DNA of 64,000 bases from Ctena decussata. Its lineage: Eukaryota > Mollusca > Bivalvia > Lucinida > Lucinidae. Position numbers and translations under genes: made by a program. Of the stretch, positions 22,626 through 38,686 are shown one piece after another. The DNA lies in assembly GCA_963989385.1 (NCBI GenBank), contig OZ022507.1:58973400-59037399 (forward strand). Direction: 5' to 3'. Every line of letters starts with the position of its first letter. Position 1 is the first letter of the stretch. The notes under the pieces are model-generated. The model ran no database searches. It saw nothing but the letters and a program-made list of their open reading frames with translations, and was not told the DNA's origin.

Positions 22626-22689
22626 GTTACCAACTACAATACTCAAGGAGTCAAGCTTCAGGAAGTTGATCATCACCCCTGCCTGTGTA

Positions 22690-23125
22690 TTGAACTTTCG
22701 TCAGACTTGACCTGGAAACCCCGCATTAGCAACATACATGTAACCAGCAAGGCAAATCGTACACTAAGCCTTCTCCGCCGACACCTCTAGGGATGCAGCC
22801 AAGAAGTAAAATCAAGAGCTTTCACATCACTTGTCCGACCACATCTGGAATATTCATCATCTGTTTGGGATCATTGTCACAAACAAGATATTTTGGCTTT
22901 GGAGAGAGTACAGCGAGAGGGTGTCCGCTTTGCGTTCGGCAACTACTCTTACTAAGAAAGCGTTACCTCGATGCTTAAGACCCTTGGTTGACCTTCCCTA
23001 CAGCAAAGAAGAAAAGCAAACTGCTTCCTGTCTCGTATAATCAGAGTATGGAATGCTCTACCACCGGACCTTGCCCATGCGGCATCTGTAGGCGAGTCTA
23101 CAGTTTTACACAGCCTAGACAATAT
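22690..23125 (+). pseudogene. LINE fragment (Jockey/CR1-like), broken
   Basis: Reading across frameshifts gives DLTWKPRISNI, ANRTLSLLRRHL, SLVRPHLEYSSSVWD and RVWNALPPDLAHAASV in order, the conserved C-terminal landmarks of Jockey-like reverse transcriptases. Frame changes make it a pseudogene. Confidence 0.75.
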
Positions 23126-23516
23126 GGCCACTTGATGTTTTAATTGTAAATAAGAATTCTTTAAACCATTTTGTCATCTCACTTCAAGTCACTTGTCCAT
23201 GATGCAAACACCCTGGGCAGTTTTACATTACAGTAGAATTAGAAGCAAAAGAGAACAACGTACGAGGGGGTGGAGGGGTGGAGAAGAGCGCAAGAAGCAT
23301 AACCCTGTAGCTGTGAGACATTTCCTTGTCAATATATGTAAAGCTTTAAAAGACAAGACCTAAATTTCCGTAAGCAAGTGCTACTGTCTTTGTGCCTAAC
23401 TTGTACACGTGCTGCTGCTTTAGCGGTATTTAGTGCAACCGTTCCACGACCGCCATGCCAACAGCCATCAATAGCCACACACGTTGTATTTGTCAGCTGA
23501 TAGTTGGCCACAAAAA

Positions 23517-23566
23517 ATGGGCTTTATCGACTTCACGAAGAGTCTTTGGAAAGATCCTTTCAGATG
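23517..23566 (+). CDS. TOMM6: TOMM6-like exon 1 (start codon)
   Basis: The ATG at 23517 follows an A-rich stretch, CACAAAAAATGG. Seventeen codons end in AGATG|GTAATA, phase 2. Confidence 0.62.
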
Positions 23567-26237
23567 GTAATATATTTTGTTTATCTTAATGGTTTACTGC
23601 ACTATTACTAGCCACTGACATTATAATTGGGGCGCCATACGCACTTTTATATATGCTGGTATGTGCACTAGTGACCGTAAAGGTACTATCTGCCGGGCAT
23701 AAAGCTAGAACTTTGCTAAAATAGTCCGCTATAGCGGAGCGAATTCTATCCTTTAAGAGTAACACCCATTCAAAAAGCTACCTTATTCAGCAAAGCAAAC
23801 AGGAATTCATGCAACGTAAATTACATTATTTCCTTTTATCAGGGACATTTATTATGATTAATATGGTATCATATCAGACACTGCTCCAGAAGGGGTAACT
23901 GATAATTTTCCACATTTCTCTTAATTTTCCACATTTCTCTATAAACATCTTTAGCAAGGTGGTTCCAATTAGGGGTAACAATATGTTTTCACTGAGATAT
24001 AAGAATTATCTCAGAATTTTGCCTGTTACCCCTTCTTATCTTGAGCTTTGAATTATACACCTTTCCTATAATTCAGAGTCTGTTCGAGTTTTGTCCCTTG
24101 CAATGCCTATGACGTCATCTATAGGATAGGATATTGTTTTCCATTGTGTAATCAAATAAATGCTGGTTTTTCGTATATTCAAAACTAACATTCAACGGTT
24201 AAGATTAAGACAACTAATTTTGTTCCAACTATATTTAGCTCTTTGTTTGTCGGAAAACAAGCTTTTTAACTTATAGCATATGGGAATTTGACATAAAATC
24301 AAAATATTTCCGACTAAAATTTCGGGCAAAAATTACCGTAATCGAAAGAGATAAGGAAAAGAAAGCAAATCACGGAAGATGTTCAGTTCGTTAATACAAA
24401 ATATACAAAACGAATGATTAGCTGATTATAGAGCAGACAAACGCTAAAAATGACAACAAAGTGTGCTGACATGGAATTCGTTTGTGTAATCACCGAATTG
24501 CGCGCATTGCCGCAATAAACAAACACCTATGATTGTGTGTTACCTAGACACGTGTTCTGAAGGCAGCTTTAAGAACATTTACCGTGAAATGGAAACAATC
24601 GAATAAATAATATCGAAGATAAGTCAGAGATGGAAAAAAAAAATAATATAAATTCAACCTCGGGTTCAAATTTACGGAAAACAGTCCGGATGCTGATGCT
24701 TTTAGATTGGTGAATTGTACAAGAAACCATAAATATCAGAGCTGTAATCTGTTCGGTAATAATGCGTAGTTACTATCCGAATGCTGACGTTTTACCTGTC
24801 GGAACAATGGAAAGAACTTTTCAGATTTACGAAACTTGTTTATACGAAATGTAACTCTTTTATATTGAACAAACGTGAATGTATTTCCGGGGTGCTAAAA
24901 CACGGCGTCGATAAAAGGGGTCATGAAAATCATGAGTGACTTGTCTGGATTCTCAATATGATATTAGAATAAATAATAAAAAAAAATTATATGAATAAAA
25001 AATGTCGCATGACAACAGGGCAATTATACTTTAATTTGGCCTTTCAATGTTTTTTTGCAGTTCACATATACAAAACGTCTGCTTTATGCATGTTATGTGT
25101 GCTTACAGTTTTACTGAATTATATGGGATGCTCCTATCAGGGCTACAGAAATCCGATTTTTTGTCGGTCCGGACCGATTTTGAGTTCGAAAAACCGATTC
25201 AGTTGGCATAAGGCACATTTTTTTCGGTCCGAAAAAACACGATTTGCGATGTATGATGACATGATTACCTGGATTTTAGCCATGTGTCATTTGTTTGTTT
25301 ATTATTAATCCAATAATCACGCACTGCTGTCAAAAGTTATCACAGATAAACAAAGTGTCGATTGTCTTGCCAAGGTGTGAACTAGAAATCTTCGATAATT
25401 AGCACGTGTCACAATTTTGGCCAGCGGCGAAGGTTTTACACGCATACACGTGCCGATGCACGGAAAAAGGCTGTGCAACGTAAGGTTACTGACTATTGTA
25501 TACTTTCAAAGATAGCATAAGGAAAGAATTTGACTAGCAAAAAGAAAATTTAAACTGGCCTTGATTATGTGCAGTCTGGTCAGGTTGTTTATTTTAGCCG
25601 ACGTCATTTCTCGCGCAGAATTTTTTTTTCTTCATCCGAAGGTACCTTTTTGCAAGTATATTTTCATATTTCAAGGGAATTAACTCGAATACAATAAAAA
25701 ATACGTCAATCGTAATACTTCGGCCAATTCCGTAACTGAAGATCGGCGAGGATGTCTGATTGTGTACATTCACTTTGGGTCTGACTGTCTCTGCGCTTTA
25801 AAGCGCATTTTCACGATAAGTAAGAACATGTGGACTAAATTTAATGGCTACTTCAGCGATGACATCCGCGTTATAACGGCGCTCCAGTATAGTCATTAGT
25901 TTTCTTGACTTTTTTTGGATTGTGGAATACACAGTGTAGTCATTAGTTTTCGTGTCTGTTTTGGATTCGTATGACGTCATCGGCCGTCCGGACCGGTTTG
26001 GATTTCAAAATTTCTGTAGCCCTGGCTCCTATAGATGACGTCACAGTCTACTTGGGTAGATAACTCGTGCGCGACTTTATCGATTTATAGGAAAGGTGTA
26101 TAAAATATATCATTTTCAGGTCTCTGGTGAAGAGTTTTGTTGTATTCGGAGCTGCCATATTTATAGCAAGAGAGTATGTTGCCATGGAAGCTGAGGACAT
26201 GGCTGCTGCAGCTGCTGAGAAACTCCCAGCAACTTAA
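23517..26237 (+). CDS. TOMM6: 55-residue single-helix protein, probable TOM6 (small subunit of the mitochondrial TOM complex)
   Basis: Two exons, 23517-23566 and 26120-26237, joined in phase 2 by GT-AG sites. The protein starts MGFIDFTKSLWKDPFRW, then SLVKSFVVFGAAIFIAREYV forms one membrane-spanning helix, then an acidic and alanine-rich tail AMEAEDMAAAAAEKLPAT. TOM6 proteins are tail-anchored in the mitochondrial outer membrane and stabilise the TOM channel. The pattern of basic and aromatic residues, helix with FGA.IF.AR and short acidic tail resembles animal TOM6, and in human TOMM6 lies beside MED20, which is also in this window. Sequence similarity is weak for so short a protein; another small mitochondrial membrane subunit is possible. 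The intron holds a 2-kb transposon with a nested hAT-like element. Confidence 0.62.
23881..24052. mobile_element. palindromic element family P2, diverged, in TOMM6 intron
   Basis: CTGCTCCAGAAGGGGTAAC at left and GTTACCCCTTCTTATCTTGAGC at right are inverted ends. Confidence 0.6.
24055..26102. mobile_element. 2-kb TIR element in the TOMM6 intron
   Basis: Left end TATACACCTTTCCTATAA and right end (inverted) the same; the match resumes at TGACGTCATCTATAGGA (about 24112-24129 and 26029-26045), so the arms are about 75 bp. No protein frame of note lies inside; 24130-25130 is AT-rich with nothing recognised. A hAT-like element is nested near the right arm. Confidence 0.75.
25138..26024. mobile_element. 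887-bp hAT-like non-autonomous element with 8-bp target duplication
   Basis: Ends CAGGGCTACAGAAATCCG and GGATTTCAAAATTTCTGTAGCCCTG are inverted, and each is followed inward by a GGTCCGGACCG-type palindrome. The 8-bp sequence GCTCCTAT directly flanks both ends (25130-25137 and 26025-26032), the hAT signature. No transposase frame was seen. Confidence 0.88.
26120..26237 (+). CDS. TOMM6: TOMM6-like exon 2 (membrane helix and stop)
   Basis: Acceptor CATTTTCAG|G restores a Trp codon, followed by the hydrophobic helix and a TAA at 26235-26237. A GAGGTAAG further downstream could be a 3' UTR donor. Confidence 0.65.
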
Positions 26238-26289
26238 CCAACTTACTGCTTAGAGAGAGTATAAACATGTTTGAGGTAAGGGAACATCA

Positions 26290-26460
26290 CTGTATTGCTT
26301 CAGGTAACAGGGGTAATTTTCCATATTTCTCCATAGAAATATATGTTGAGACCCCTTATTAAAACTGTCTCACTGAGACAGTTCTAATGAGTGGTCACAG
26401 CAGATGGTTTCATTGAGAAATAACAAAAAAATTATCCCTTAATTATCCTCAAAACATTTA
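26290..26460. mobile_element. palindromic element family P2, diverged, after TOMM6 stop
   Basis: CTGTCTCACTGAGACAGTTC at the centre, GAGACCCCTTAT and AATTATCCCTTAATTATCC at the flanks. Confidence 0.6.
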
Positions 26461-26519
26461 AGGGAACATATTTGTATTGCAAGTTTACAGTAATTACCAT
26501 AGAATTTTAGGTACTGACA

Positions 26520-26605
26520 CAGATAGGTCTGAGCAAACAGTGCAGACCCTGATCTGACTGCTCAAGGAGCAGGCTGACCAGAGTCTACACTGTTTGCTAT
26601 TCCAT
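26520..26605. repeat. mini-hairpin AGCAAACAGTGCAGACC, three copies in window
   Basis: GAGCAAACAGTGCAGACCCT pairs with GAGTCTACACTGTTTGCT. Similar hairpins at 21968-22040 and, more diverged, 33760-33820. Confidence 0.65.
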
Positions 26606-26817
26606 GAGCATTTTTAGACACATTACTGCATTGTAAAATTAAACTATTTCATTTAAAGGACAGTTAATTACTGTAATTAATGTAGACACCCCAATTTTTT
26701 TAATTTTATGGTACAGCAGAGATTAAGGCAGCCTCACCAGTCACTGTATTTTAAAATATGAAGATCTTTTTTGCTAACTCCACCATGCACACATCTAGGA
26801 TGGGCTCCTGGGTCTAT

Positions 26818-26918
26818 CCCAGCAGGCACAAGATGTCGAAATTACATGGCACCAATGTCACTGTGACGTCATCACGTCACATCGTCATAACGTCATTTTG
26901 ACATCATATGCCTGCTGG
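26818..26918. mobile_element. ACGTC-rich palindromic element, copy 6
   Basis: Ends CCCAGCAGGCACAAGATGTC and GACATCATATGCCTGCTGG; interior TGTGACGTCATCACGTCACA. Confidence 0.8.
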
Positions 26919-26989
26919 TATGATATCTGCTCTATTCTATTCTATCCCATAACCTTACTAGGTTGTTGGGGCACAACAGATGACTTCGA

Positions 26990-27400
26990 AACAATCTCTT
27001 TTCAACTTGTCTTGTTTTCAGCTGCCCTAGTTGAGCTAGCAAAATCTGTCCCTGTCCACTCTTTAATATTGTCTTCCCACCTCTTCTTCTGTCTACCTCT
27101 TCTTCTTTTTCCTTTCACTGTGCCCTGTAGAATTGTCTTTGCTAAACCAGAAGACCTTGAGACGTGGCCAAACCACCTTAGTTTCCATTTCTTGACCAGC
27201 GTCAGGAGTTCATCATATTCTCAAATGGCTGCTTGGATCTTTCTGTTAACCTCCTCATTGGTTATATAGTCCTTGTATGTATTGTTCAGTGCCCTCATCT
27301 CATCTCAAAGGCCTGCATTCTTTTGTCTAACTCTGCTGTCAAGGTCCACGATTCACAGGCATACAGAAATATGGAAATGACAAGGGAGCGCGAAGGTTTC
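26990..27400 (-). pseudogene. LINE fragment, minus strand
   Basis: Minus-strand reading gives SLVISIFLYACESWTLTAEL, DKRMQAFEMR, a stop, then LRWFGHVSRSSGLAKTILQG and [19 protein letters not shown]. This is the C-terminus of a reverse transcriptase. A premature stop and missing bases show decay. Confidence 0.8.
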
Positions 27401-27637
27401 ACCTTTGATCCAAGAGATATGTTATCCAAGAGATATGTTATCTCTTTAAATTGGTTTCAGCTTGGTAAGAGCTGAAGTGGCTTGTGCAATCCTTGAGAGA
27501 ACCTCCTGTTTTGAGCCATCAACCAAGGTATCTGAAGCTTGTTACGGTACCCGAAGTTTGTTACGGTACCCAGCTTCTGTCCTTTTATCTTGATCTCCCT
27601 CTGGATGCCATCTGTGCTGTTTGTCATCAGTTTGGCA

Positions 27638-27838
27638 GAGCTCTAGATAAGAGGGCGTATTTGGTGATAATTAGAGATAATTTTTGTTTATTCTGCATAA
27701 AAACATATGTTATGACCCCTCATCTGAACCGTCTCGACGAGACGGTTCAGATGAGGGGTCACTTCATATGGTTTCGATGAGAAATAAGAAAAATTATCCT
27801 TAATTATCATCAAATACGCTGTCTTATCTAGAGCTCTG
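27638..27838. mobile_element. palindromic element family P2 (CTCTAGATAAGAGG), copy 1
   Basis: Ends AGAGCTCTAGATAAGAGG and CTTATCTAGAGCTCT; the centre GAACCGTCTCGACGAGACGG lies in a perfect hairpin with GTGACCCCTCATCT arms. Confidence 0.85.
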
Positions 27839-28003
27839 GTTTAGTCTTCTCAGCACTGAGTGATCTCCATCTTATACCTTGTGCAGACTTTCAACTATGT
27901 CTGCTCTGCATATCCAAATATTTTAGGACATTATATTAAACTATTTTAACAGTGACTGTGTCATATCAATCTTATTAAATGCCCGAGGGCTTGGCATATT
28001 GTG

Positions 28004-28175
28004 ACATGGTAGTTCAGATAAGTAGACTGTCATGGGTGCAGTTATGAAAGCAGTTTCAAGCTTTTAAATACATGTAAATGTCAAGGTGATACATGTATAT
28101 GTGAGAGTGGTAATGAATTGAAACTGCTTTCATAACTGCACCCTTGAGTCTACTTATCTGAACTACCATGTTAAC
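28004..28175. mobile_element. foldback with ~50-bp near-perfect arms
   Basis: CATGGTAGTTCAGATAAGTA and GGGTGCAGTTATGAAAGCAG recur inverted at the right (CTGCTTTCATAACTGCACCC). The loop is AT-rich. Confidence 0.8.
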
Positions 28176-28264
28176 CCTAATAACTGCCCCTGCTCTAATA
28201 TTAAAAGGCCCAGCTCTAGATAAGAGGGAGTATTTGGTGATAATTAATTAATTAGAGATAATTT

Positions 28265-28385
28265 TTGTTAATTCTGCCTCCCTTCTCGGTAGGGTTCAAC
28301 TCTTAAAAGAAAGAATTGGCTCCTCTACTTGCAAATTCTATCCTTTAGGAGTAGACCCCATTTCATAGAGCTACCTCATCCAGTA
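28265..28385. mobile_element. palindromic element family P3, partial
   Basis: CCTCCCTTCTCGGTAGGGTT, AAGAAAGAATTGGCTCCTC and CAAATTCTATCCTTTAGGAG follow in family order. Confidence 0.65.
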
Positions 28386-28893
28386 ATGCAAACAAGCAGG
28401 ACAGGTAATGTAACATTATTTTCAGAAGAGGACAGGGCATTTATTATAGCAGGGGCATTTATTAGGATTGAAATGGTATTTGAATTGAGCCTTACTACAG
28501 TGCATAGGGCATTGAACATCATTGAGATCAGTCTGTGCATCAGTGTCTAAACATGCAGCATGTTTGGTAAGATTTATGCAACATTCATTTCACCATAACA
28601 TATTTTCTAGCAGGAAAGCTTCTCATCAGGATGTTTTCTTTTCTTTTTCAGTATGCTTGCAGTAGAGCACAGAAGCCTGAGTAGATGGGTTTAGATGAGT
28701 AAAAGCGGTTTAAAAAGAGACTCACCATCTGTGAATTCCATTGTTTTGTACAGTATATTGCTATTAAATCATTTTGATAAAATTTGTTGTTTATTCTACA
28801 TTGTCCAAACTCAGTCTGTGCAGGATCTGGAAATGTGATGTTGCATTCAAAAATATATGCGAAGCTTTCGTTTTGAAAAATGGTTGAATAAAT

Positions 28894-29126
28894 TAGCCAC
28901 AACATGACAAAACCAACAAAGTGGCATGTGCACCCAGTGAAGACTCAGATCAGCCTGGGTTTCTGCCCAGTCTGATCAGTCTTTGCTTTGCACTTAAACT
29001 GTAGCTTAGCATCTAAGCTAGCTCCATGAGGACAGCGGAGACTGATCAGACTGGGCAAATGCTCAGGCAGATCTGAGTCTTCACTGGGCTCATATGCCAC
29101 TTTGTTGGTTCTGTCGTGTCGAGGCT
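28894..29126. mobile_element. palindromic MITE family P1, copy 5 (diverged)
   Basis: Arms AGCCACAACATGACAAAACC and GGTTCTGTCGTGTCGAGGCT with the family interior (CAGATCAGCCTGGG and inverse). Confidence 0.8.
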
Positions 29127-29256
29127 GTTTTATTTTCAAACGTAAACTTGCTTGCAACCAGTATACAGAGCTATTTCCAAGTAATTAGCGTTCTGAACCA
29201 CAAATACTCAAGCTGTATGGGTATACCTAAGTAGTCCATATTCTCCCGCGATTTTA

Positions 29257-29955
29257 TTGTCCCCCAAGGTAGTCGAAGGGGACTATAGTTATGGGTTCTG
29301 TCAGTCAGTCCGTAGACAAATCTTATATCCTCAACTCCTCCTTCAATTTATACCGGTATTCAATTTTCATAAATTTTCAGGATATTGTTATCACCATCTG
29401 ATGGGGATCATATATCGGGGACATGATCAGACTCTGTCAGAGTTTTGTCCCTTTATCATAAATCTTGAGGTCAAATCTTGTGTCCTAAATTCCTCCTTCA
29501 GTTTTCATTTGATTTTCATAAAACTTTCAGGAAATTGTTAACACCACCTGATGCGGATCATATTATACTGGGGTCCAGCTGTTGGGGTCATGATCAGACC
29601 CTTTCTGTTACGAGTTACCGGTATGCCCCTTTATCTGTAAGTGTAGAAAAGTCTTCTGTCCTTCAGTTTTCATCCGATTTTCATAGAACTTTTAGGATAT
29701 TGTTGTCCTCACCTGACCTGGATCATATTTTATTGGGGTCTAGGAATCTTTCTGACAGAATTACTGCCATTTATCTGTAAATCTGTCTGTAGATGAATAT
29801 GTGTCAACTCTTCCTTCAGTTTTCAACCGATTTTCATAAAATTTTCAGGATATTGTTATCACCATTTTACGGATATTTTTTTAGGGCCATGATCAGACCC
29901 TTTCTGCTAGATTTACAGCCCTTTATCTGTAAATCTGTTGTATGCATGAAACTTA
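29257..29955. mobile_element. tandem-core element T4, four ~180-bp monomers
   Basis: A hairpin TGTCCCCCAAGGTAGTCGAAGGGGAC starts the element. Each unit has TCCTTCAGTTTTCA, GATTTTCATAAA, TTTCAGGATATTGTTA and ATGATCAGACCCTTTCTG. Confidence 0.75.
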
Positions 29956-30159
29956 CCAGAAATTGACTCCAACATCTGTTTTTCATTTGATCAGATATTT
30001 GTCAGAGCTGTGGAGTTTGATCATCACTCAACTTTTAGCCATGACTCCTTTCAAAATCAAATTTACAAGTTACTGACATGTCCATATGTCAGGGGATTTG
30101 GCCTTTGGGCTTCTATTTACTGAGAGAATCAACTTTTATGACTTCTTTTTAATTTCCCT

Positions 30160-30310
30160 GGACATAAAACCCTCCCAAAAAGGTACACTCTTCAAGGAAA
30201 GAATTTTCTCATCTGCTTTTAAATGAAAGAATTTTAAGAGTTGACCTGTCGAGGCCAAAATCAATATGGCAGGGTTGCTTCCCCTGTACATATATCTACA
30301 ACTAATACTC
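30160..30310. mobile_element. palindromic element family P3, copy
   Basis: ACTCTTCAAGGAAAGAATTTTCTC, its inverse ending AAGAGTTGACC, and GGTTGCTTCCCCTG mark the family. Confidence 0.6.
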
Positions 30311-30735
30311 TAAATATTGAGACACCCAAATCTGTTCCTGTTATGTCATACCATTTAAATGCCTTTATACTGCAAAGTGATACCTCAGTCACTTGCAGGA
30401 GCTAAGGCAAACTGCACATCCAGGACACTGTTAGCAGCCTGGGTCCAGTTGTTCAAAGCATTGTTAGCATAATAAAGGGTATGCAATGATTCATTAGGTC
30501 TTCAAGTACACATAAAATCAAGTGGGCTTATACTTCTTGCTGAAAAAATGAGAGCCACTGCAAAAACTCAAGTTCTTTGAGCAAAAAGTGGCAGTGTTCC
30601 TGTGTATGCTTGAAAATTTAGCATCTTGTTAACTAAGGACATTGTTAGCTTTGAACTGTGACCCTGATTGGTCTATATTAATGTTTGCAGAGGCACTTCT
30701 GTCTCATTAATAGGTGGATGGATTGATAACTTAAG

Positions 30736-30908
30736 ATTTTACGTCCTTATTAACAACATTTCAGTCATATCCAGGCAAATGGATGGGTGATAATGAAAGG
30801 CTGTTTGCAATAGAATCCCATTTACAATTGAACATATTCCTGCTTCAAGTGGGACTCTAACCCAGGACCGCTAGATCAGCACTTAACCTACTGAGCTATT
30901 GGGCTGCT
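30736..30908 (-). mobile_element. tRNA-derived SINE family S2, copy 1
   Basis: The minus-strand head AGCCCAATAGCTCAGTAGGT and B-box-like region is followed by the body GGGATTCTATTGCAAACAGC; shares GATGGGTGAT.ATGAAAGGCTG with copy 2. Confidence 0.75.
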
Positions 30909-31659
30909 TGAATGAATGGTTAGGTTATTCAAAGACGCTCATCCCTGGTAAGGGCACACAGCATCTAAACGTCAAGAATTTACAACATTTCTATATATAA
31001 AACGGGTTAAAAAAAACGACCAAATGTTAAAAATATTATGAATACGTCCAAATGATAAAACATTATGTACCATAAACTATGGGCTGCTTGACTAGTTGTA
31101 GTCATTATGGAATTAGCAATTAAAGCTCTCCCAAACAAACCAGTGTTACAGTAAATACATCTGTATTATGTCCTCCCATCAAAAAGAGAGGCAACTTACT
31201 GGTTATGATTCAGCTTCAGTTGGCATCAGCGTTAGTTTCTTTTCCAGATATCTCTTGAACCAGTATGTGGATTTTCAGTTGGGATCAGCGACCTTTAGGA
31301 AAGAATTTGTTCCCCTAGAATTTCTTTCACAGCAGAACCCATTTTGGAAGGCTTCTTTGACCAGGGAAGCAAACAGGAAGTCACAAAAGTTGTTTCCCTT
31401 CATAAGACAGATCTAGATTTTTAGGTTGCTTCGGATGAGAAGAGCCTTCATTTTATAACCAAATACCATAAATCGGAACCCTTCCTTTCTTCTCTTAAGA
31501 TCCTGCAACCAATCTTGGTGACGAACAGAATCGAAATGGGACTAAGCCTGTTAATGAAGACCTTTTGTTGGTTGTTTGGTGGTGATACACTTGACTACGG
31601 AGAAAGTTCTTAAAGTTGATCCACCGAACTGATTGATTTTGTTGCATAACGTCCATGGT

Positions 31660-31863
31660 AAACAGCTATGGTTATGTCGGGACGGTCAGTTAACCTAACG
31701 ACACTATTCCTTGGCAGGCTTAGACAGTACTAAGGGCACATACTTTCGCCAGTAACTGACAACTGCCCTTCTTGAATCAGCGGGAGGAGAAACGAAAGTA
31801 TGTAGCCAGTCCAGGTATCGAACCTGAGTCAGACGCGCTACCTACTGCACTACACCGCCGGGC
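31660..31863 (-). mobile_element. tRNA-derived SINE family S1, copy 2
   Basis: The reverse complement of the S1 body (ATGTCGGGACGGTCAGTTAA and CTGCCCTTCTTGAATCAG), ending in a tRNA-like head GCCCGGCGGTGTAGTGCAG. Confidence 0.85.
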
Positions 31864-31989
31864 ATAATTATGAGAATTGAAGCATCAACAATCCTAAAAC
31901 TGAAGATAAGTTTTACAATGCAGTAACGTGTCTGAAAGATGCAGATGAAATGGCATATAGTGTAAACCCTGATCAGACTGCAGTCTGGT

Positions 31990-32214
31990 CCCGAGGTTAT
32001 AAAACGTCTCATGCTCAACTCAGCTGAGCATGAAATTTTACTGATAAGTACAGTTGTTTTCTTGCTCAGTTGAGCTGAGTATTGAATTTTCTCTGCTTAT
32101 GTATATAAAAATGCCGACATCAGTTGGCATTTTCATATTTATCAGCAAAGAAAATTTCAGACCAGCTAAGTTGAGCATGAAAAAAGTTTTATAAACCTCG
32201 GGGACCTTATCTGG
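31990..32214. mobile_element. foldback, CCGAGGTTATAAAAC ends
   Basis: CCCGAGGTTATAAAACGTC pairs with GTTTTATAAACCTCGGGG; inner CATGCTCAACT / AGTTGAGCATG. Confidence 0.75.
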
Positions 32215-32403
32215 CCATCACCTGGGTCTGCAGTTTGTTCAAATATTAAGAAATTTTATGGTACCAATTCTCTAGTCTGCCGTTTTCTTCAATTCCACCA
32301 ACTGTTTAAAAAGACTTTACAGGCCTTTGTATTTGACCTGACATTTCCACTCAACCTGGTAAGCTGATTTCTGTTCCATCAGAGCCTGAGATACTCAAAA
32401 TTT

Positions 32404-32650
32404 GCCGGGCCGCGTAGTGCAGTCATTAGGGCGTCTTGACAAATAAGACAGACGTGCTGGGTTTGATACCTGGTCCGGCCACTTACTTTCATTTCTCCTT
32501 CTCTGATTCAAGAAGGGCAGTTGTCAGTTACTGGTGAAAGTTAGTGCACTTAGTACTGGGTAACCGCTTAGGGGGTCTAAGCCTGCCCAGAAAAGTGGTG
32601 ACTAGGTTAACTGACTGTCCCGACATGACCATAGCTGACCACAACACACA
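32404..32650 (+). mobile_element. tRNA-derived SINE family S1, copy 3
   Basis: Head GCCGGGCCGCGTAGTGCAGT, B box GGTTTGATACC, body CTGATTCAAGAAGGGCAG and CTGTCCCGACATGACCAT. Confidence 0.85.
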
Positions 32651-33039
32651 CTCAAATTCACTTCTCTCTAAGAGGGTTTTTGACTGAACTGCTTTTCCAT
32701 TGTAACTGATGAGACCCCACATATATTTGTTGTTGATGTTCTACAGACATAATAATACACCTAAACATGCAAAAAGTTGGCTGAGTAGACTCAACCTGTC
32801 TGAGAATCCAAGCAAACTATCTTGAGACCTGTTTTCATGCTTGTAGATTCCTCAGGGTCCATACATGGTGTTTGAACAGAAAGGCTCTGATCAGGTTGGA
32901 CAGATGCCCATGCTAATCTAAGCCTTTCTGTTCAAATCCGCATTCTTGTAGAGAAATTAGAAATTCAACATTTTAGGTGAATAGGTACATCTTGATTTTT
33001 CAACTTTTCGCAAAGGGCAACAACTTTCATGACTTCCTA

Positions 33040-33215
33040 TTTCTTCCCTGGATGCCGAAACCCTTCCAAAATGGGTTCTACTCTTAAAGGAAAGAATTTG
33101 CTCCTAGAGCAGCAAATTCTTTCCATTAAGAGTTGACCCTTTGGCCCTTAATGCCAAGGGAGGCAAAACTGAAAACAGCAGAGTTGCTTCCTCTGAGAGT
33201 GTACCTATTCACCTA
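33040..33215. mobile_element. palindromic element family P3, copy
   Basis: GAAAGAATTTGCTCCTAGAG pairs with GCAGCAAATTCTTTCC; GGAGGCAAAACTG and AGTTGCTTCCTCTGAGAG at right. Confidence 0.75.
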
Positions 33216-33975
33216 AATCTCAAAATATGGACTCAGCTGGAGCTCTTATTTTTTACGCAAGATGGAAATCCTTAGGCTGCAAGAGAAAACAACATAATAA
33301 TACTGATAGAAACAATTTATTTACAACAACGATGATTGGCTTCATGATGAAATTATATTTTACAACATGATCAGAAAGTATGAAAAGTATTCTTTTACTA
33401 TATGTACCGGAATAAAAGCGGCAATTCCGCGCTTACTGAAAAAAGTTGGATCAATACTTCTTGTACATGTACATTTTGTTGCATCTGTACTATCAGAACT
33501 TGAAGGCAACAGGATCAGGCTCAATACTTGCTGATTAGCCATGAATGTATTCGGCCAGGCTACTTGCCAAATGTAAACAACAGTCAAAGTTCCAGATACT
33601 GAGAATATTAAATGATAACTTCAGGAATATGTTCTCATTTTTCTGTTAAAGAATGTGTTGTGGCTTTTTGTCAGGACCACCTTGTTGTGGCAATTCTAAT
33701 GAGTTGCCACATAATATGATTGTGGTCGTGTGGTCATAGCTGGTATATGGGAAAAGGGAAGATTCTGATCAGACTGCGCTGATGTGCAGGCTGATCTGAG
33801 TCTTTCCTGTTTGCACATATGATTAGGTACCTTTTCACACAACACCAATATGTTTCGCAGAAAATGGGAAGAATCATCCAGAAATGATCAACAATAGTCC
33901 CCGCATCTGGCTCTCAAACACTATTTTGCTAACAGTGAATTTGTTCCCGCATTGTCCTGTCAGACAACATAAATC

Positions 33976-38323
<4,348 letters not shown>

Positions 38324-38686
38324 CTAAAATGAAAAAGTTAGTATAAATAATATATTGAAATGTGTGTATATATTGGGACACCTAAAAATAATGAATTTTC
38401 CATTTGGGACAAATGGAAAATTTATTATTTTAGGTGTCCCAATACTTAGGCACATTAGGTAGACAGAACTTTAAAATGTATAACTGCAGGTCTAATGACA
38501 CATAAGAAAAAAAAATTAAATTCTACAGCGGTCAAGTTTTAGGGCCAAAAACAGATGACAAAAGTGAAGTCTGCATAATTTCAACCCAATCATACTGAGA
38601 ATCCAAAGGCTAGAGGGTGAACAGTGTTGATGCAGATGAGGCAGCTCAAGTATTTTCATTTTTGGTGCTTTAAGTGTTAATTCATG

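Noticed and set aside
22786..23040. Short frames that could pass for small genes
   Set aside because: They are pieces of a Jockey-like LINE broken by frameshifts.
24055..26102. Second coding exon of the TOMM6-like gene inside the intron
   Set aside because: The two exons already join in phase to a complete protein and the interval is fully bounded by a TIR element.
32528..32722. 64-codon minus-strand frame
   Set aside because: Overlaps the body of a tRNA-derived SINE.
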